NCBI GenBank assembly: GCA_024225395.1
Contig: JAAEMR010000164.1
Coordinates: 1 to 64,000, forward strand
Source of the DNA: Gammaproteobacteria bacterium
Lineage (GTDB): Bacteria; Pseudomonadota; Gammaproteobacteria; GCA-001735895
Direction of reading: 5' to 3'
DNA: 64,000 bases
The notes under the pieces: generated by a model
What the model was told of the DNA's origin: nothing
Seen by the model: only the letters and a program-made list of their open reading frames with translations
The model's database searches: none
Made by a program: the position numbers and the translations under genes
Shown: piece by piece, positions 29,101 to 36,890 of the stretch
Layout of the letters: each line of letters opens with the position of its first letter
Position numbering within the stretch: position 1 is the first letter of the stretch

Positions 29101-29672
29101 CCTCTTGCTTTGGAATTATTGTGGCAACTCTCGCAGCTTTCAGTCACTCCTGTATGATCAAAAACAGCATCCTGCCAGGTAACCGTACGATGACAGTCAT
29201 CACAGTTTTCACTGCTTTCAATATGTTCGATATTTTTACCTTTTGCTATGGCACTATTATGACAACTCTGGCAGCTGCCCTTGACGGCAAAATGATCAAC
29301 TTTAGGTACAGATGTCCATCCACCCTGCTGGTGACAAAATGCACATTCTTCGGTTGTTTGAATATGTGCGGGAGATGCAGCACTGGCCTGAATTCTTCCC
29401 GTAGTTGAGTGACAGCCATAACATTGAGTTGGCGTACCACGGAAAACACCCTGCACATGACAGGATTCACAGTTTACACGGGCATGTACAAAATCCAGAG
29501 GAAAACTGGTTTCATCATGATTAAAGCTACTTTCAGCAGCTTCTGCAGCACCAAATATAGATAAATTAAAAACCATCAAAAAAAGTAGCAAGAAAACCCT
29601 GAATGAAAAGTCAGACTTTCTTGTATCTAAAAATAACGAACTTATCGAATACATTCTGTAACTCCTGTTCAT
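26109..29672 (-). CDS. Giant multiheme c-type cytochrome (47 CxxCH + 1 CxxxCH)
   Basis: A 1187-residue exported protein. Signal peptide: hydrophobic core LLLFLMVFNLSIFGAAEAA ending near residue 46. By direct count there are 47 CxxCH heme-attachment motifs, plus one CSGACH (CxxxCH) near the end. They are spaced 23-24 residues apart through most of the protein. Each unit carries one extra His, alternately in a GKxAQH-type and a VDH/FDH-type position, which would supply the distal ligand, so bis-His low-spin hemes are likely. The protein is expected to be a long chain of hemes, periplasmic or extracellular. It lies six bases downstream of the 21-heme cytochrome gene and 34 ahead of the barrel-protein ATG. 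Confidence 0.93.
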   Translation of the reverse strand: MNRSYRMYSISSLFLDTRKSDFSFRVFLLLFLMVFNLSIFGAAEAAESSFNHDETSFPLDFVHARVNCESCHVQGVFRGTPTQCYGCHSTTGRIQASAASPAHIQTTEECAFCHQQGGWTSVPKVDHFAVKGSCQSCHNSAIAKGKNIEHIESSENCDDCHRTVTWQDAVFDHTGVTESCESCHNNSKARGKNLRHITSLNNCETCHNVFSWAPAARMDHDAVTGTCESCHNGVIAEGKNAQHFPTTDGCDDCHTTQNWASASFSHEGINSGCSNCHNSDTGRGKNLKHIDTTNECELCHTSQSWTPATKVDHNAVTGSCSSCHNGVISTGKHASHMQTVDECNICHSTVDWSLASFDHDGVTTGCSSCHDGVITAGKNAQHLASNNDCELCHSSQSWSPATQVDHSAVMGTCSSCHDGVTATGKHLLHVNTTSECDSCHSTLDWNSATFNHDNITETCVSCHDGGTAEGKSSLHLSTSDDCQLCHAPFGWAPATKVDHAAVIGSCSSCHDGVIAEGKNLQHINSAGNCESCHGSVSWTPATRVDHDAVSGSCSSCHNNVIATGKDALHLVTNNECDVCHSTVDWSSATFDHDGVTTGCSSCHNGSVSAGKNAQHMTTSNDCELCHSPLSWAPATRVDHNAVTGSCSSCHDGVTAAGKDAQHILSNNDCELCHGTVGWLPAIQIDHDAVIGLCSSCHNGVTAIGKNALHLATTSECDSCHSTVNWNSASFNHDAVTERCISCHDGVTAEGKSAQHLVTLNDCELCHAPYGWAPATRVDHDGVIGTCSSCHNGVTAEGRHVLHIDTTTSCEFCHSTIGWKPVTTVDHDAVSGSCSSCHNGVIAEGKHAQHFSTIAECDDCHTTQNWTSATFSHDGVVTGCSSCHDGIGAEGKNAQHILSTNECELCHSPLSWVPATGVDHNQVIGSCSGCHNGVIADGKHGQHFVTTAECDVCHSTLNWTSATFSHDGIVSGCSTCHDGVSVEGKGAQHILSNNECELCHSSLDWVPATTVDHDAVTGSCSSCHNGVIATGKGGDHVFTIAECETCHTTMNWNFDHDGATSACSSCHNGTISTGTPSGHFTSARECDYCHSTLNWTSLTFSHQSINYPGDHRQALGCTDCHGANSEIVTWDFSAYQPDCAACHADDYVERKHESSSGGTESVSLNRDCSGACHEKSSFHRVTDREWDD
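26400..29350 (-). repeat. Coding tandem repeat array of the giant cytochrome
   Basis: Half-units of 23-24 codons (about 70 bases) alternate: type A (CSSCHNGVxAxGKxAQH) and type B. Type B comes in two flavours, CELCHxxxxWxPATxVDHxAVxGS and CDxCHSTxxWxSATFxHDGVxTG. A-B1-A-B2 gives a higher-order unit of about 93 residues (279 bases) with four hemes, repeated with some slips where B1 follows B1 (for example motifs 19 and 21, 25 and 27, 31 and 33). This points to growth by tandem duplication. Confidence 0.85.
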
Positions 29673-29678
29673 TGGTAG

Positions 29679-31274
29679 TTAACGTCCAAAAGATCTCATT
29701 AAACGGATATCGATTAATTTAAAGTCATCCTGTGTGTGACAGTTATCGCACTCTGGCCCAAAATTGCCATCATGAATATCATCACCTCTGTGACAATCTA
29801 TACACAGGGTATTTTTCTTTCTATTTTCATCAAAAGGTTCAAAATGACAAAGGTGACAATGTAATTCAGTATGAACTCCTTCTATTTTAAAATCGGTTTT
29901 ATCATGATCAAACTGCCAGATTAACCAGTCATTTGAGTTATGGCATTGCTGACACTCCTTTCCAAAAGCCTGTTCATGAACATCATCAAACTGATGGCAA
30001 TCTACGCAGGCTGATTTTGCATCTTTAAAAGCAGATGAAAGATGGCAGGATTCACAACCAATAACCGCGTGTTGACCAATCAGGGGAAAGTCTGTCAGCT
30101 CATGGTCATAGCGAACATCTTCCAACCACCAGGAAGAATCATTATGACAGCTATCACAAAGTTTCCCTTGCTGCCCTTTATGTACATCATTGTGTTTATG
30201 ACAGCTATAACAGGCTTTATCGGTTTTTTCACCTTTAATATCTGACTGGTGACAAGCCTGACAACTGGCTTTTTTATGAGCACCCTTTAATGCAAATTCC
30301 GTTTTTGTATCATGATTAAAGCTGGACTCAGACCAACTCTTTTGATTATGACAATCCTGACATTTCTCTCCACTCTTACCTTTATGCACGTCATCAAGCT
30401 TATGGCAGCTATAACAGTTCCTGAGCGCATGGCCAGTAGATTTCCACTGAGACTTTTTGCGTATTTTTTTTGTGTGGCAGGTATGACAGCTTACCGAGCT
30501 ATGAATATCTTTTAATTTATACCTGGTGTCTCTATCGTGTTTAAAGGTGGGTTTATTCCATTTATCCTCGGTATGACAATCCTGACACTTGTTATCAAAG
30601 CGGTTTTTATGTACATCTTTTATTGCATGACAGGAGACACATTGGGTTGGTGTATCTTTATAGCTATTTTCGACATGACATAAATCACAACTTACCCGTT
30701 CATGACTGAGTTTTAATTTAAATTTAGTTTTATCATGATCAAACTGTTCGCTACTCCAGGCTTTGGGGTTATGACAGCTGGCACATTTTTCACCCAGTTT
30801 ATTTTCGTGGATATCATTATCCTTATGGCAATCAATACAGGCAGATGGTGCTTGTCGATACTTTTTATCCTGCTTATGACATCCAGTACATTCAGTCTGT
30901 TTATGTTTCCCCAGTAATTCATAATCAGTCTGCTGATGGTTAAAGCGATTTGTATCCAGCCATACAATCTTAGCATCACGCCCTTTGTGATCACTATGAC
31001 AAACCCTGCAATCTGAAGTAGCAGCTTTATCATTCTTGCTATGAAATCCTTGCTCTTGCTGAATATCCTGTTTTACTTTTTCATGACAATCCAGACACAA
31101 TTCTTTCTGAGTTATTTCTCTACCCCGCTTGTGGCACTGTTTACAATCTGGTTCAAACTTAACATGCCCCTTAATAACATCCCCGGGCATGAATAATTTT
31201 TCAATATCAAGAGCAAATGTTTCACCACTTACCACCAGTGATATAAACAAAATCAGCAAGTCGATAATTCTCAT
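29679..31274 (-). CDS. 21-heme periplasmic c-type cytochrome
   Basis: A 531-residue exported protein: signal peptide residues 1-21, then 21 CxxCH motifs by direct count. Triplets recur about every 63 residues in the pattern CxxCHxxDDVHKxxxGxxCxxCHxxxxWxxxxFxHDxxTxFxLxGxHxxxxCxxCH, with His in DVH, FxHD and GxH able to act as distal ligands. The layout resembles cytochrome c3/NapC-like 'doubled CXXCH' proteins. Unlike its neighbour, it is Lys-rich. Its start overlaps the stop of the membrane-protein gene by one base, so the two are translationally coupled. A role carrying electrons across the periplasm is likely. Confidence 0.93.
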   Translation of the reverse strand: MRIIDLLILFISLVVSGETFALDIEKLFMPGDVIKGHVKFEPDCKQCHKRGREITQKELCLDCHEKVKQDIQQEQGFHSKNDKAATSDCRVCHSDHKGRDAKIVWLDTNRFNHQQTDYELLGKHKQTECTGCHKQDKKYRQAPSACIDCHKDNDIHENKLGEKCASCHNPKAWSSEQFDHDKTKFKLKLSHERVSCDLCHVENSYKDTPTQCVSCHAIKDVHKNRFDNKCQDCHTEDKWNKPTFKHDRDTRYKLKDIHSSVSCHTCHTKKIRKKSQWKSTGHALRNCYSCHKLDDVHKGKSGEKCQDCHNQKSWSESSFNHDTKTEFALKGAHKKASCQACHQSDIKGEKTDKACYSCHKHNDVHKGQQGKLCDSCHNDSSWWLEDVRYDHELTDFPLIGQHAVIGCESCHLSSAFKDAKSACVDCHQFDDVHEQAFGKECQQCHNSNDWLIWQFDHDKTDFKIEGVHTELHCHLCHFEPFDENRKKNTLCIDCHRGDDIHDGNFGPECDNCHTQDDFKLIDIRLMRSFGR

Positions 31275-32062
31275 CAGTAAAAATGCACCACTACAACGTG
31301 AGTAAAACCGGAAATAACGAGCATAATAAAAAGTGGTAAATGCAATATATGCCAGTAGGAAAAAAGGATCTCATTAATGCCCAATTTACATATAGATTTT
31401 AGTTTTAGCAGTCTTCCCACAAGTTTTTTTGAATCATCAAATTTTTTTAATAATTTTCTGGTTCTTCTGCGTAACTTATTGAGTTTCCAGTTCATTGACA
31501 TAAAGAACCACAAGGATCTGTTCATACCGGTATGCCGATTAACCAGTTTCTGTTCTAACAAACTTAACTCATCCGTAATTTCAGGGTGTATTTCGGTAAG
31601 TGAAGCCACCATCTGCTGCCAGTCTTCATTTTGATGATAAAGTTCTTCAAATTGAATTTTTTCACCATACAATCCATGATGAATGCGTCTATACAGATAT
31701 CGCCCTATCAAACCGCTACTCGCCACAATTAACATGCTGAAAAAAGCTACACTACCGTTTAAGGAACCCAGTCGATAACCGGAATGTAATATAATTAAAA
31801 CAGGTCCGGCAATGCCTAAAAACATATGAAAACGAAACCAGAACTTGATTGAACCAGCATATTTCCAGCGTGGTTTTCTTTTGCGGACAGGATAAACAAG
31901 CAGTAACAGCATCATTAAACCACCCAGAATACCAAGCCAATAACCTATGCCTGATTCAGCAACAAGGTATCGCTGATCAGCTACCACCCAGCCAGCATAG
32001 ATGATCGCCATAATGGCTCCATACCAAAGTAACGTCAGAGTATTCAGGGCGAGTTTCAACAA
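31274..32062 (-). CDS. Inner-membrane b-type-cytochrome-like protein
   Basis: A 262-residue protein with five hydrophobic segments: two near the N-terminus (about 7-28 and 40-60), two after KFWFRFHMF (about 78-96 and 104-122) and one at the C-terminus. Between 125 and 225 lies a charged, mostly helical cytoplasmic-type region. His residues at the membrane edges (FRFHMFLG, ILHSGYRLG, YWHILHLP, FTHVVVVHFY) could coordinate one or two b hemes, as in ferric-reductase-like or cytochrome b561-like proteins. I do not recognise a named family. First gene of the minus-strand cytochrome transcript, it may pass electrons from the quinone pool or cytoplasm to the 21-heme protein. Confidence 0.65.
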   Translation of the reverse strand: MLKLALNTLTLLWYGAIMAIIYAGWVVADQRYLVAESGIGYWLGILGGLMMLLLLVYPVRKRKPRWKYAGSIKFWFRFHMFLGIAGPVLIILHSGYRLGSLNGSVAFFSMLIVASSGLIGRYLYRRIHHGLYGEKIQFEELYHQNEDWQQMVASLTEIHPEITDELSLLEQKLVNRHTGMNRSLWFFMSMNWKLNKLRRRTRKLLKKFDDSKKLVGRLLKLKSICKLGINEILFSYWHILHLPLFIMLVISGFTHVVVVHFY

Positions 32063-32132
32063 AATAATCAGTCCAAATCAAAAAAAGTTAAATAGGTTAA
32101 TAAATATAGCAGAAAAATTTTAGCTTATTTTG

Positions 32133-32144
32133 GGAAAAGTTTCC
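32133..32144. promoter_or_regulatory. Palindrome in the divergent cytochrome-cluster promoter region
   Basis: GGAAA-AG-TTTCC lies in the 153-base gap between the divergent membrane-protein and ferredoxin/FAD genes, about 70 bases from each start. It is a perfect 5-base inverted repeat with two central bases and could be an operator shared by both halves of the cluster. No known regulator site is matched. Confidence 0.35.
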
Positions 32145-32215
32145 TAAATAAGAGATATAATTACTTTTATTGATTTTACCACTACACTTATAGATAAAAT
32201 TCACGACTGATTAGA

Positions 32216-33520
32216 ATGGAAACATACCTCTATTTTTTACCCATTGTGCTTTTCCTGGCGGGTTACGTATACCTGTCCAGTCGGCAACAGAAATTAAGTG
32301 CATATACTCGCCAGAATGCTATTCAAACAGGGCTTTCTGAACCAGCATCTTTGCATCCGATCATCGACAGAAATAAATGTATTGGCTGCAAATCCTGTGT
32401 CTATGCCTGTCCTCAGCAACTCGGCCACAATGTGCTTGGAATTTTTCATGGAAAAGCAGAACTACTGGAACCGGCAAATTGTATTGGTCATGGTGCCTGT
32501 AAAAAGGCCTGTCCGGAAGGAGCTATCACCTTGGTCTTTGGAACAGAGAAACGAGGTGTCGATATACCTCAGGTCAATGACCATTTTGAAACCAATATTC
32601 AGGGAATATATATCGCTGGAGAACTGGGAGGCATGGGATTAATAAGAAATGCCATAGAACAGGGTAAAAGCGCTATCAAAGCTCTCTCAGACTCTTTACA
32701 GAAAAACAGTAGCAACCCCTATCAAGTGATTATCGTGGGTGCTGGTCCAGCAGGAATTGCTGCAACTTTGAGCTCCAAACAAAAAGGGCTTAATTACTTA
32801 ACACTCGATCAGGATTCACTAGGGGGAACCGTCTTTCAATATCCCAGAGGTAAAGTTGTCATGACTCAACCTGTTGACTTACCACTTGCCGGTAAAATGA
32901 ACTTCAGGGAAACCAGTAAAGAGAATCTTCTGGAATTTTGGCAGAGTGTTGAGAAAAAGACCGATATTAAAATTAACTACAAGGAAAGTGTTTCACAAAT
33001 TGAAACAACTGAATCCGGTTTTAAAGTTAAAACCAGTAAAGATGAATATCTCACCGACAAGGTTTTACTCACCATCGGGCGCAGAGGTACTCCAAGAAAA
33101 CTGGGCATCCCCGGAGAAGAATTGCCCAAAGTAGTCTATCGACTGATTGACCCTGAACAGTATATAAACCAGAAAGTCATGATTGTCGGAGGTGGTGACA
33201 GTGCTCTGGAAGCGGCCCTGGCCATCGCAGATGTAGAAGGTAGTGAAGTATCATTATCCTATCGAAGTGACAGTTTTTCTCGAGCAAAAGCCAAAAACAG
33301 GGATCGCATCGAAGAATATTCCTCGAAGGGAAAAATCAAGCTTTACCTGCCTTCTACACTCACTGAAGTTGACGATGAAAGTCACGTTTCACTGGATCAC
33401 AATGGTGAAAAGATAACTATCTCCAATGATGCAATAATCATCAATGCGGGTGGCATTCTACCCACCGGATTTCTCAAACAAATAGGTATCCAGGTTGATA
33501 CCAAGTACGGAACAGCTTAA
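32216..33520 (+). CDS. Membrane-anchored ferredoxin/FAD-NAD(P)H oxidoreductase
   Basis: A 434-residue protein: one N-terminal membrane helix (residues 3-22, then basic residues that favour a cytoplasmic body), a dicluster-ferredoxin domain, and a two-dinucleotide-fold flavoprotein of the thioredoxin-reductase/YpdA type (FAD loop IIVGAGPAGIAA, NAD(P)H loop IVGGGDSALEAA). The redox-active CxxC of true thioredoxin reductase is absent. The first iron-sulfur motif is CIGCKSCVYACP; the second is CIGHGACKKACP, with His in place of the second Cys. It should move electrons between NAD(P)H and iron-sulfur centres at the membrane. It is divergent from the cytochromes and overlaps the next gene by one base. 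Confidence 0.85.
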   Translation: METYLYFLPIVLFLAGYVYLSSRQQKLSAYTRQNAIQTGLSEPASLHPIIDRNKCIGCKSCVYACPQQLGHNVLGIFHGKAELLEPANCIGHGACKKACPEGAITLVFGTEKRGVDIPQVNDHFETNIQGIYIAGELGGMGLIRNAIEQGKSAIKALSDSLQKNSSNPYQVIIVGAGPAGIAATLSSKQKGLNYLTLDQDSLGGTVFQYPRGKVVMTQPVDLPLAGKMNFRETSKENLLEFWQSVEKKTDIKINYKESVSQIETTESGFKVKTSKDEYLTDKVLLTIGRRGTPRKLGIPGEELPKVVYRLIDPEQYINQKVMIVGGGDSALEAALAIADVEGSEVSLSYRSDSFSRAKAKNRDRIEEYSSKGKIKLYLPSTLTEVDDESHVSLDHNGEKITISNDAIIINAGGILPTGFLKQIGIQVDTKYGTA

Positions 33521-35514
33521 TGAAATTAGCATCATCTACCTTTATCCAAATTTTTCTCACTTTCTGCCTGATATCACCCTTAGTCGCTGTTGCTGACCTC
33601 AAGACATCTCTTAAAGCCATAGACAGAACAATACGACTACGTGAATACGATCAGGCAGTAGAGCTGTTACAACCTCTGCTAAAACAAAATATTGCCGAAG
33701 CTCAATATCGTATGGCCGGATTATATCGTTCTGGTTCTGGTGTACCAAAAGACATGAACAAGGCCTTGTCTGAATATCGCAAAGCCAGTTTAAGCGGTTT
33801 GGATAACGCTCAGTTTGCTCTAGCTTCACTGCTGGAAAAACAGGGTTCCAGTAACAGCACAATGGTAGAAATAAAAAAATGGTATCAGGCTGCAGCCGAT
33901 CAGGGTCATCGAAAAGCCAGAAAAAAACTGGCCGCTCTTGAGAAAAAGTTAGCCAGTTACAATGCTGCAGAGGTTAGCCATGAAACTATTTTTAGCGCTA
34001 TCCGAAACAATGATCTTGATCTGATAAAAGCCCTCATAGAGCAGAAAGTAAATCTGGATTTCAAAGATGCAAATCTTAGGACTCCATTGATGGTTGCATT
34101 ACTGGCAAAGCATCATGAAATGTCACAACTGCTAGTGACTCATTCCAGCCAGCCTGACTCAGTAGATATCAATAATAACCGGCCTATACACATGGCCAGC
34201 AGTAACAGTTATGCTGATATCGTATTAAATCTAATAAAAAAGCAGGTCGACATCAATGCTGCTGACGGGCTTGGGAATACGGCCCTTATTATTGCTACCC
34301 GTCATGATGACAAAGAAATTTTACAGCACTTACTCAACAATCATGTCGACCCTACTATAAAAAACAGGAAAAACCAGACGGCTCCTCAACTGGCTCAAAC
34401 GCTTAATTTAAAAAATGCCCGCACACTGTTCAATGAATTTAACATTGAATTGCCTGATAAAAATAAAGATTATGCTGAAGTTGATATAAAATCCTTCCGC
34501 GCCAGTATTTCCAAATCATCTTCTTTGTACAAGGACTGGCCTTTGATAAATATTGCCAGCCTGTTAGGCGAGTCAGCTATAGTTGCACAGTTACTCGATC
34601 AAGGTATCCCCATTAATGATACTGATTCAAATGGAAATAGCGCATTGCATCGAGCCGCCAGCAAAGGGCAGGTAAAAACACTGAAACTATTACTGTCACG
34701 CGGAATCAATATCAATGCAGTCAATCACCAACAACAGACTGCTTTATATGTTGCTGCTTCAACAGGACAATTAAAAGCCATTGATTACTTAATTAAAAAG
34801 GGAGCAGATACATCTCTTGTAGCTAATAACAAAACCAGCCCATTGTCTATTGCCATTTCAAATAAACAGGTTAAGGCAGCTGAGTTACTGGTTTCAGAAA
34901 AACTTAAGCAAACGGATATTCATCATGCATTATTAGTTGCTCTTTTGAACAACATGGAAACCCTCAGCGTTGAATTAATTAAACGTGATAAACTGTTGGT
35001 TTATTCCTATGCTAAAGATCGATCAGCTTTATGGCACAGTGCAAACCTGGGACTAAAAAAAGCTACAATCGAGTTACTCAACAGAAAAGGAATTGATATA
35101 GACCTGCCAGACAAGGATGGGTTTACAGCTCTTGCGAGAGCCATCATTAACGGCTTTTCAGACATCGCAGGACTATTAATTTCAAATGGGGCGAATATTA
35201 ATATCGTCACTGATGAAAACAACAGCATGCTAATGCTGGCTGTACTTTCCAATCAATCCGCTACATTAAAAAACATACTCAAACTGGATAAAAATTTAAA
35301 TGCAAAAAATAATTCAGGCAACACAGCGCTCATGCTGGCTGCAAGCAGTGGTAACAAAGAGTTTGTTGAGCTTTTAATCAAATCAGGTGCCGATATTCAA
35401 ACCAGAAACCATGATGATTTAAATGCTTACCAGATAGCCATAAATGCCAGTCATCCATCCATAGCAGAATTAATTAAAGAAAATAGCGGCCAGTTGTTTA
35501 AACTATTTAATTAA
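33520..35514 (+). CDS. Exported Sel1/ankyrin-repeat protein
   Basis: A 664-residue protein with a signal peptide (about 1-25, LTFCLISPLVAVAD), two to three Sel1-like repeats (about 35-150, AEAQYRMAGLYRSGSGVPKD), then about a dozen ankyrin repeats to the C-terminus (for example DSNGNSALHRAASKGQVKTLKLLLSRGIN). These are scaffolding and protein-binding domains with no catalytic residues. Start and the oxidoreductase stop share a base (TAATG), so co-translation is likely, which ties it to the cytochrome cluster. It may help assemble or hold periplasmic components, but this is inference. Confidence 0.88.
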   Translation: MKLASSTFIQIFLTFCLISPLVAVADLKTSLKAIDRTIRLREYDQAVELLQPLLKQNIAEAQYRMAGLYRSGSGVPKDMNKALSEYRKASLSGLDNAQFALASLLEKQGSSNSTMVEIKKWYQAAADQGHRKARKKLAALEKKLASYNAAEVSHETIFSAIRNNDLDLIKALIEQKVNLDFKDANLRTPLMVALLAKHHEMSQLLVTHSSQPDSVDINNNRPIHMASSNSYADIVLNLIKKQVDINAADGLGNTALIIATRHDDKEILQHLLNNHVDPTIKNRKNQTAPQLAQTLNLKNARTLFNEFNIELPDKNKDYAEVDIKSFRASISKSSSLYKDWPLINIASLLGESAIVAQLLDQGIPINDTDSNGNSALHRAASKGQVKTLKLLLSRGININAVNHQQQTALYVAASTGQLKAIDYLIKKGADTSLVANNKTSPLSIAISNKQVKAAELLVSEKLKQTDIHHALLVALLNNMETLSVELIKRDKLLVYSYAKDRSALWHSANLGLKKATIELLNRKGIDIDLPDKDGFTALARAIINGFSDIAGLLISNGANINIVTDENNSMLMLAVLSNQSATLKNILKLDKNLNAKNNSGNTALMLAASSGNKEFVELLIKSGADIQTRNHDDLNAYQIAINASHPSIAELIKENSGQLFKLFN

Positions 35515-35704
35515 AACTCCTCTCAGGATCAGTAACCATCCCTTTAAAAATTCACTAATGTATTTTTACATGAGTGCACGGAACTCACTATCCCGTAACT
35601 ATAAATCATATCAGGGCTTAAAAATTAAGTAACCTGATTCAGCTAGCATTCAGTACTCTCCGTATAAACTTCCAGGCATGAATCAATAAACCAGGGAGTT
35701 TAAG

Positions 35705-35968
35705 ATGAAATCAACACAATCTTTTTGCATAAAAACCGTTGCAATTGTATTAACTGTTTCCAGCCTATTTATGACTGCTAATGTACAGGCCCACCATAAT
35801 GATGAATACCTGCCTCTAGTACCTTTAATTTTATATAACGTATTAGTTAAACCAAAACCTGTGCAACATATATATCACTATTCACATGATCAAAAACCCC
35901 GAAGACATAGCTACAGTCATGGCCGATATAGCGGAAAAAAAATAATCAAGAAAATACACAGATTTTAA
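35705..35968 (+). CDS. Small exported His-rich protein
   Basis: An 87-residue protein with a signal peptide (cleaved near VQAHH, residue 29) and a short mature part rich in His, Tyr and Lys (HHNDEYLP, HIYHYSHDQ, SYSHGRYSGKK). The His could bind metal. A good AGGGAG ribosome site lies upstream. I do not recognise a family. It precedes the next exported protein by 16 bases, so both are probably co-transcribed. Confidence 0.6.
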   Translation: MKSTQSFCIKTVAIVLTVSSLFMTANVQAHHNDEYLPLVPLILYNVLVKPKPVQHIYHYSHDQKPRRHSYSHGRYSGKKIIKKIHRF

Positions 35969-35984
35969 ACCGGGAGATTTAAAG

Positions 35985-36755
35985 ATGAAAATTTTAACTA
36001 TATTCCTACTGCTTCTTGTACCAGGTGTGATCTATGCGACAGATACTCCAAACCAGACACGTTCTGCAGGTAAACTGGTCAATAACAACAGTCAGGATCT
36101 GAACTCAGTTTTAGCTAACCGCCCGGTTGTGGTTTCCACCATGAAAAAAGCCCGAGGAACAGAAAACAATTCAGGAGCAGTCCTGGTACAACAAAATCGT
36201 ACAGCAAATCATGGCTCACTGATAGAGTTTGAAATATTTGATGCATGGGTAGAATTAACAGGTGACATTGATCATGATGGTTTTTTCCACCGTGTTAAAA
36301 CCACCTTTGATGCTGATGTAAACTCACCGGTGGAAACGGTTTATGCAAAGCTCTATTTAAGTTATGAAGGAGGACCCTGGCAACAGTTTGCAGACAGTGA
36401 ACTGTACGAAATTTACCACGACTCCATCGCTGACACTTATGAAGTAGTTGGAGAATTAATTGAGGGGTATCCACCCGGGTATTACGAAGTACTGATTGAA
36501 CTGCACAGCTTTTATCATGCAGGTGTTGTAGCTAGTCGCATGATATCTTCTGATGTTGAAGGTTACGCAATTTCTCTTGAAGATTTAAGCTATGATGAGG
36601 CTTATATTCAGGATAACGTCTATTATCAACCTGATTATATTGTGGGTGCTGGCAGCATTTCCTGGCCCGGAATATTGATACTTGGATTTCTAATAATAAT
36701 TAAATTTAGATACTTTCCTTCTTTAAAAACTGTAGCCAATAAGATGAAAAAATAA
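35985..36755 (+). CDS. Choice-of-anchor H family exported protein
   Basis: A 256-residue protein: signal peptide 1-18, a mature domain with WVELTGDIDHDGFFHRV and a beta-rich middle (AKLYLSYEGGPWQQF), and a C-terminal sorting-type tail GAGSISWPGILILGFLIIIKF followed by basic residues. That tail resembles the 'choice-of-anchor H' proteins of gammaproteobacteria, which carry a GGxxxW motif, one membrane helix and a basic end. Function unknown; the tail probably holds it in the membrane before processing. It is in the same direction as the small His-rich gene. Confidence 0.7.
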   Translation: MKILTIFLLLLVPGVIYATDTPNQTRSAGKLVNNNSQDLNSVLANRPVVVSTMKKARGTENNSGAVLVQQNRTANHGSLIEFEIFDAWVELTGDIDHDGFFHRVKTTFDADVNSPVETVYAKLYLSYEGGPWQQFADSELYEIYHDSIADTYEVVGELIEGYPPGYYEVLIELHSFYHAGVVASRMISSDVEGYAISLEDLSYDEAYIQDNVYYQPDYIVGAGSISWPGILILGFLIIIKFRYFPSLKTVANKMKK

Positions 36756-36890
36756 AAGGATCGGGTACTACACGATTTCAACCGAGGAGAAGATATCGTG
36801 CAACACCGGTTCAAGAGTGAAACTGTATCCAATAGAAATAATTTGAGGTTACATTATTCTTTGTTTATATAGCGTAACCACCGAATTCCA

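Noticed and set aside
26400-29350. Possible CRISPR array because of regular repeats of about 70 bases
   Set aside because: Repeats are imperfect, wholly in frame and encode CxxCH units; no constant repeat with unique spacers.
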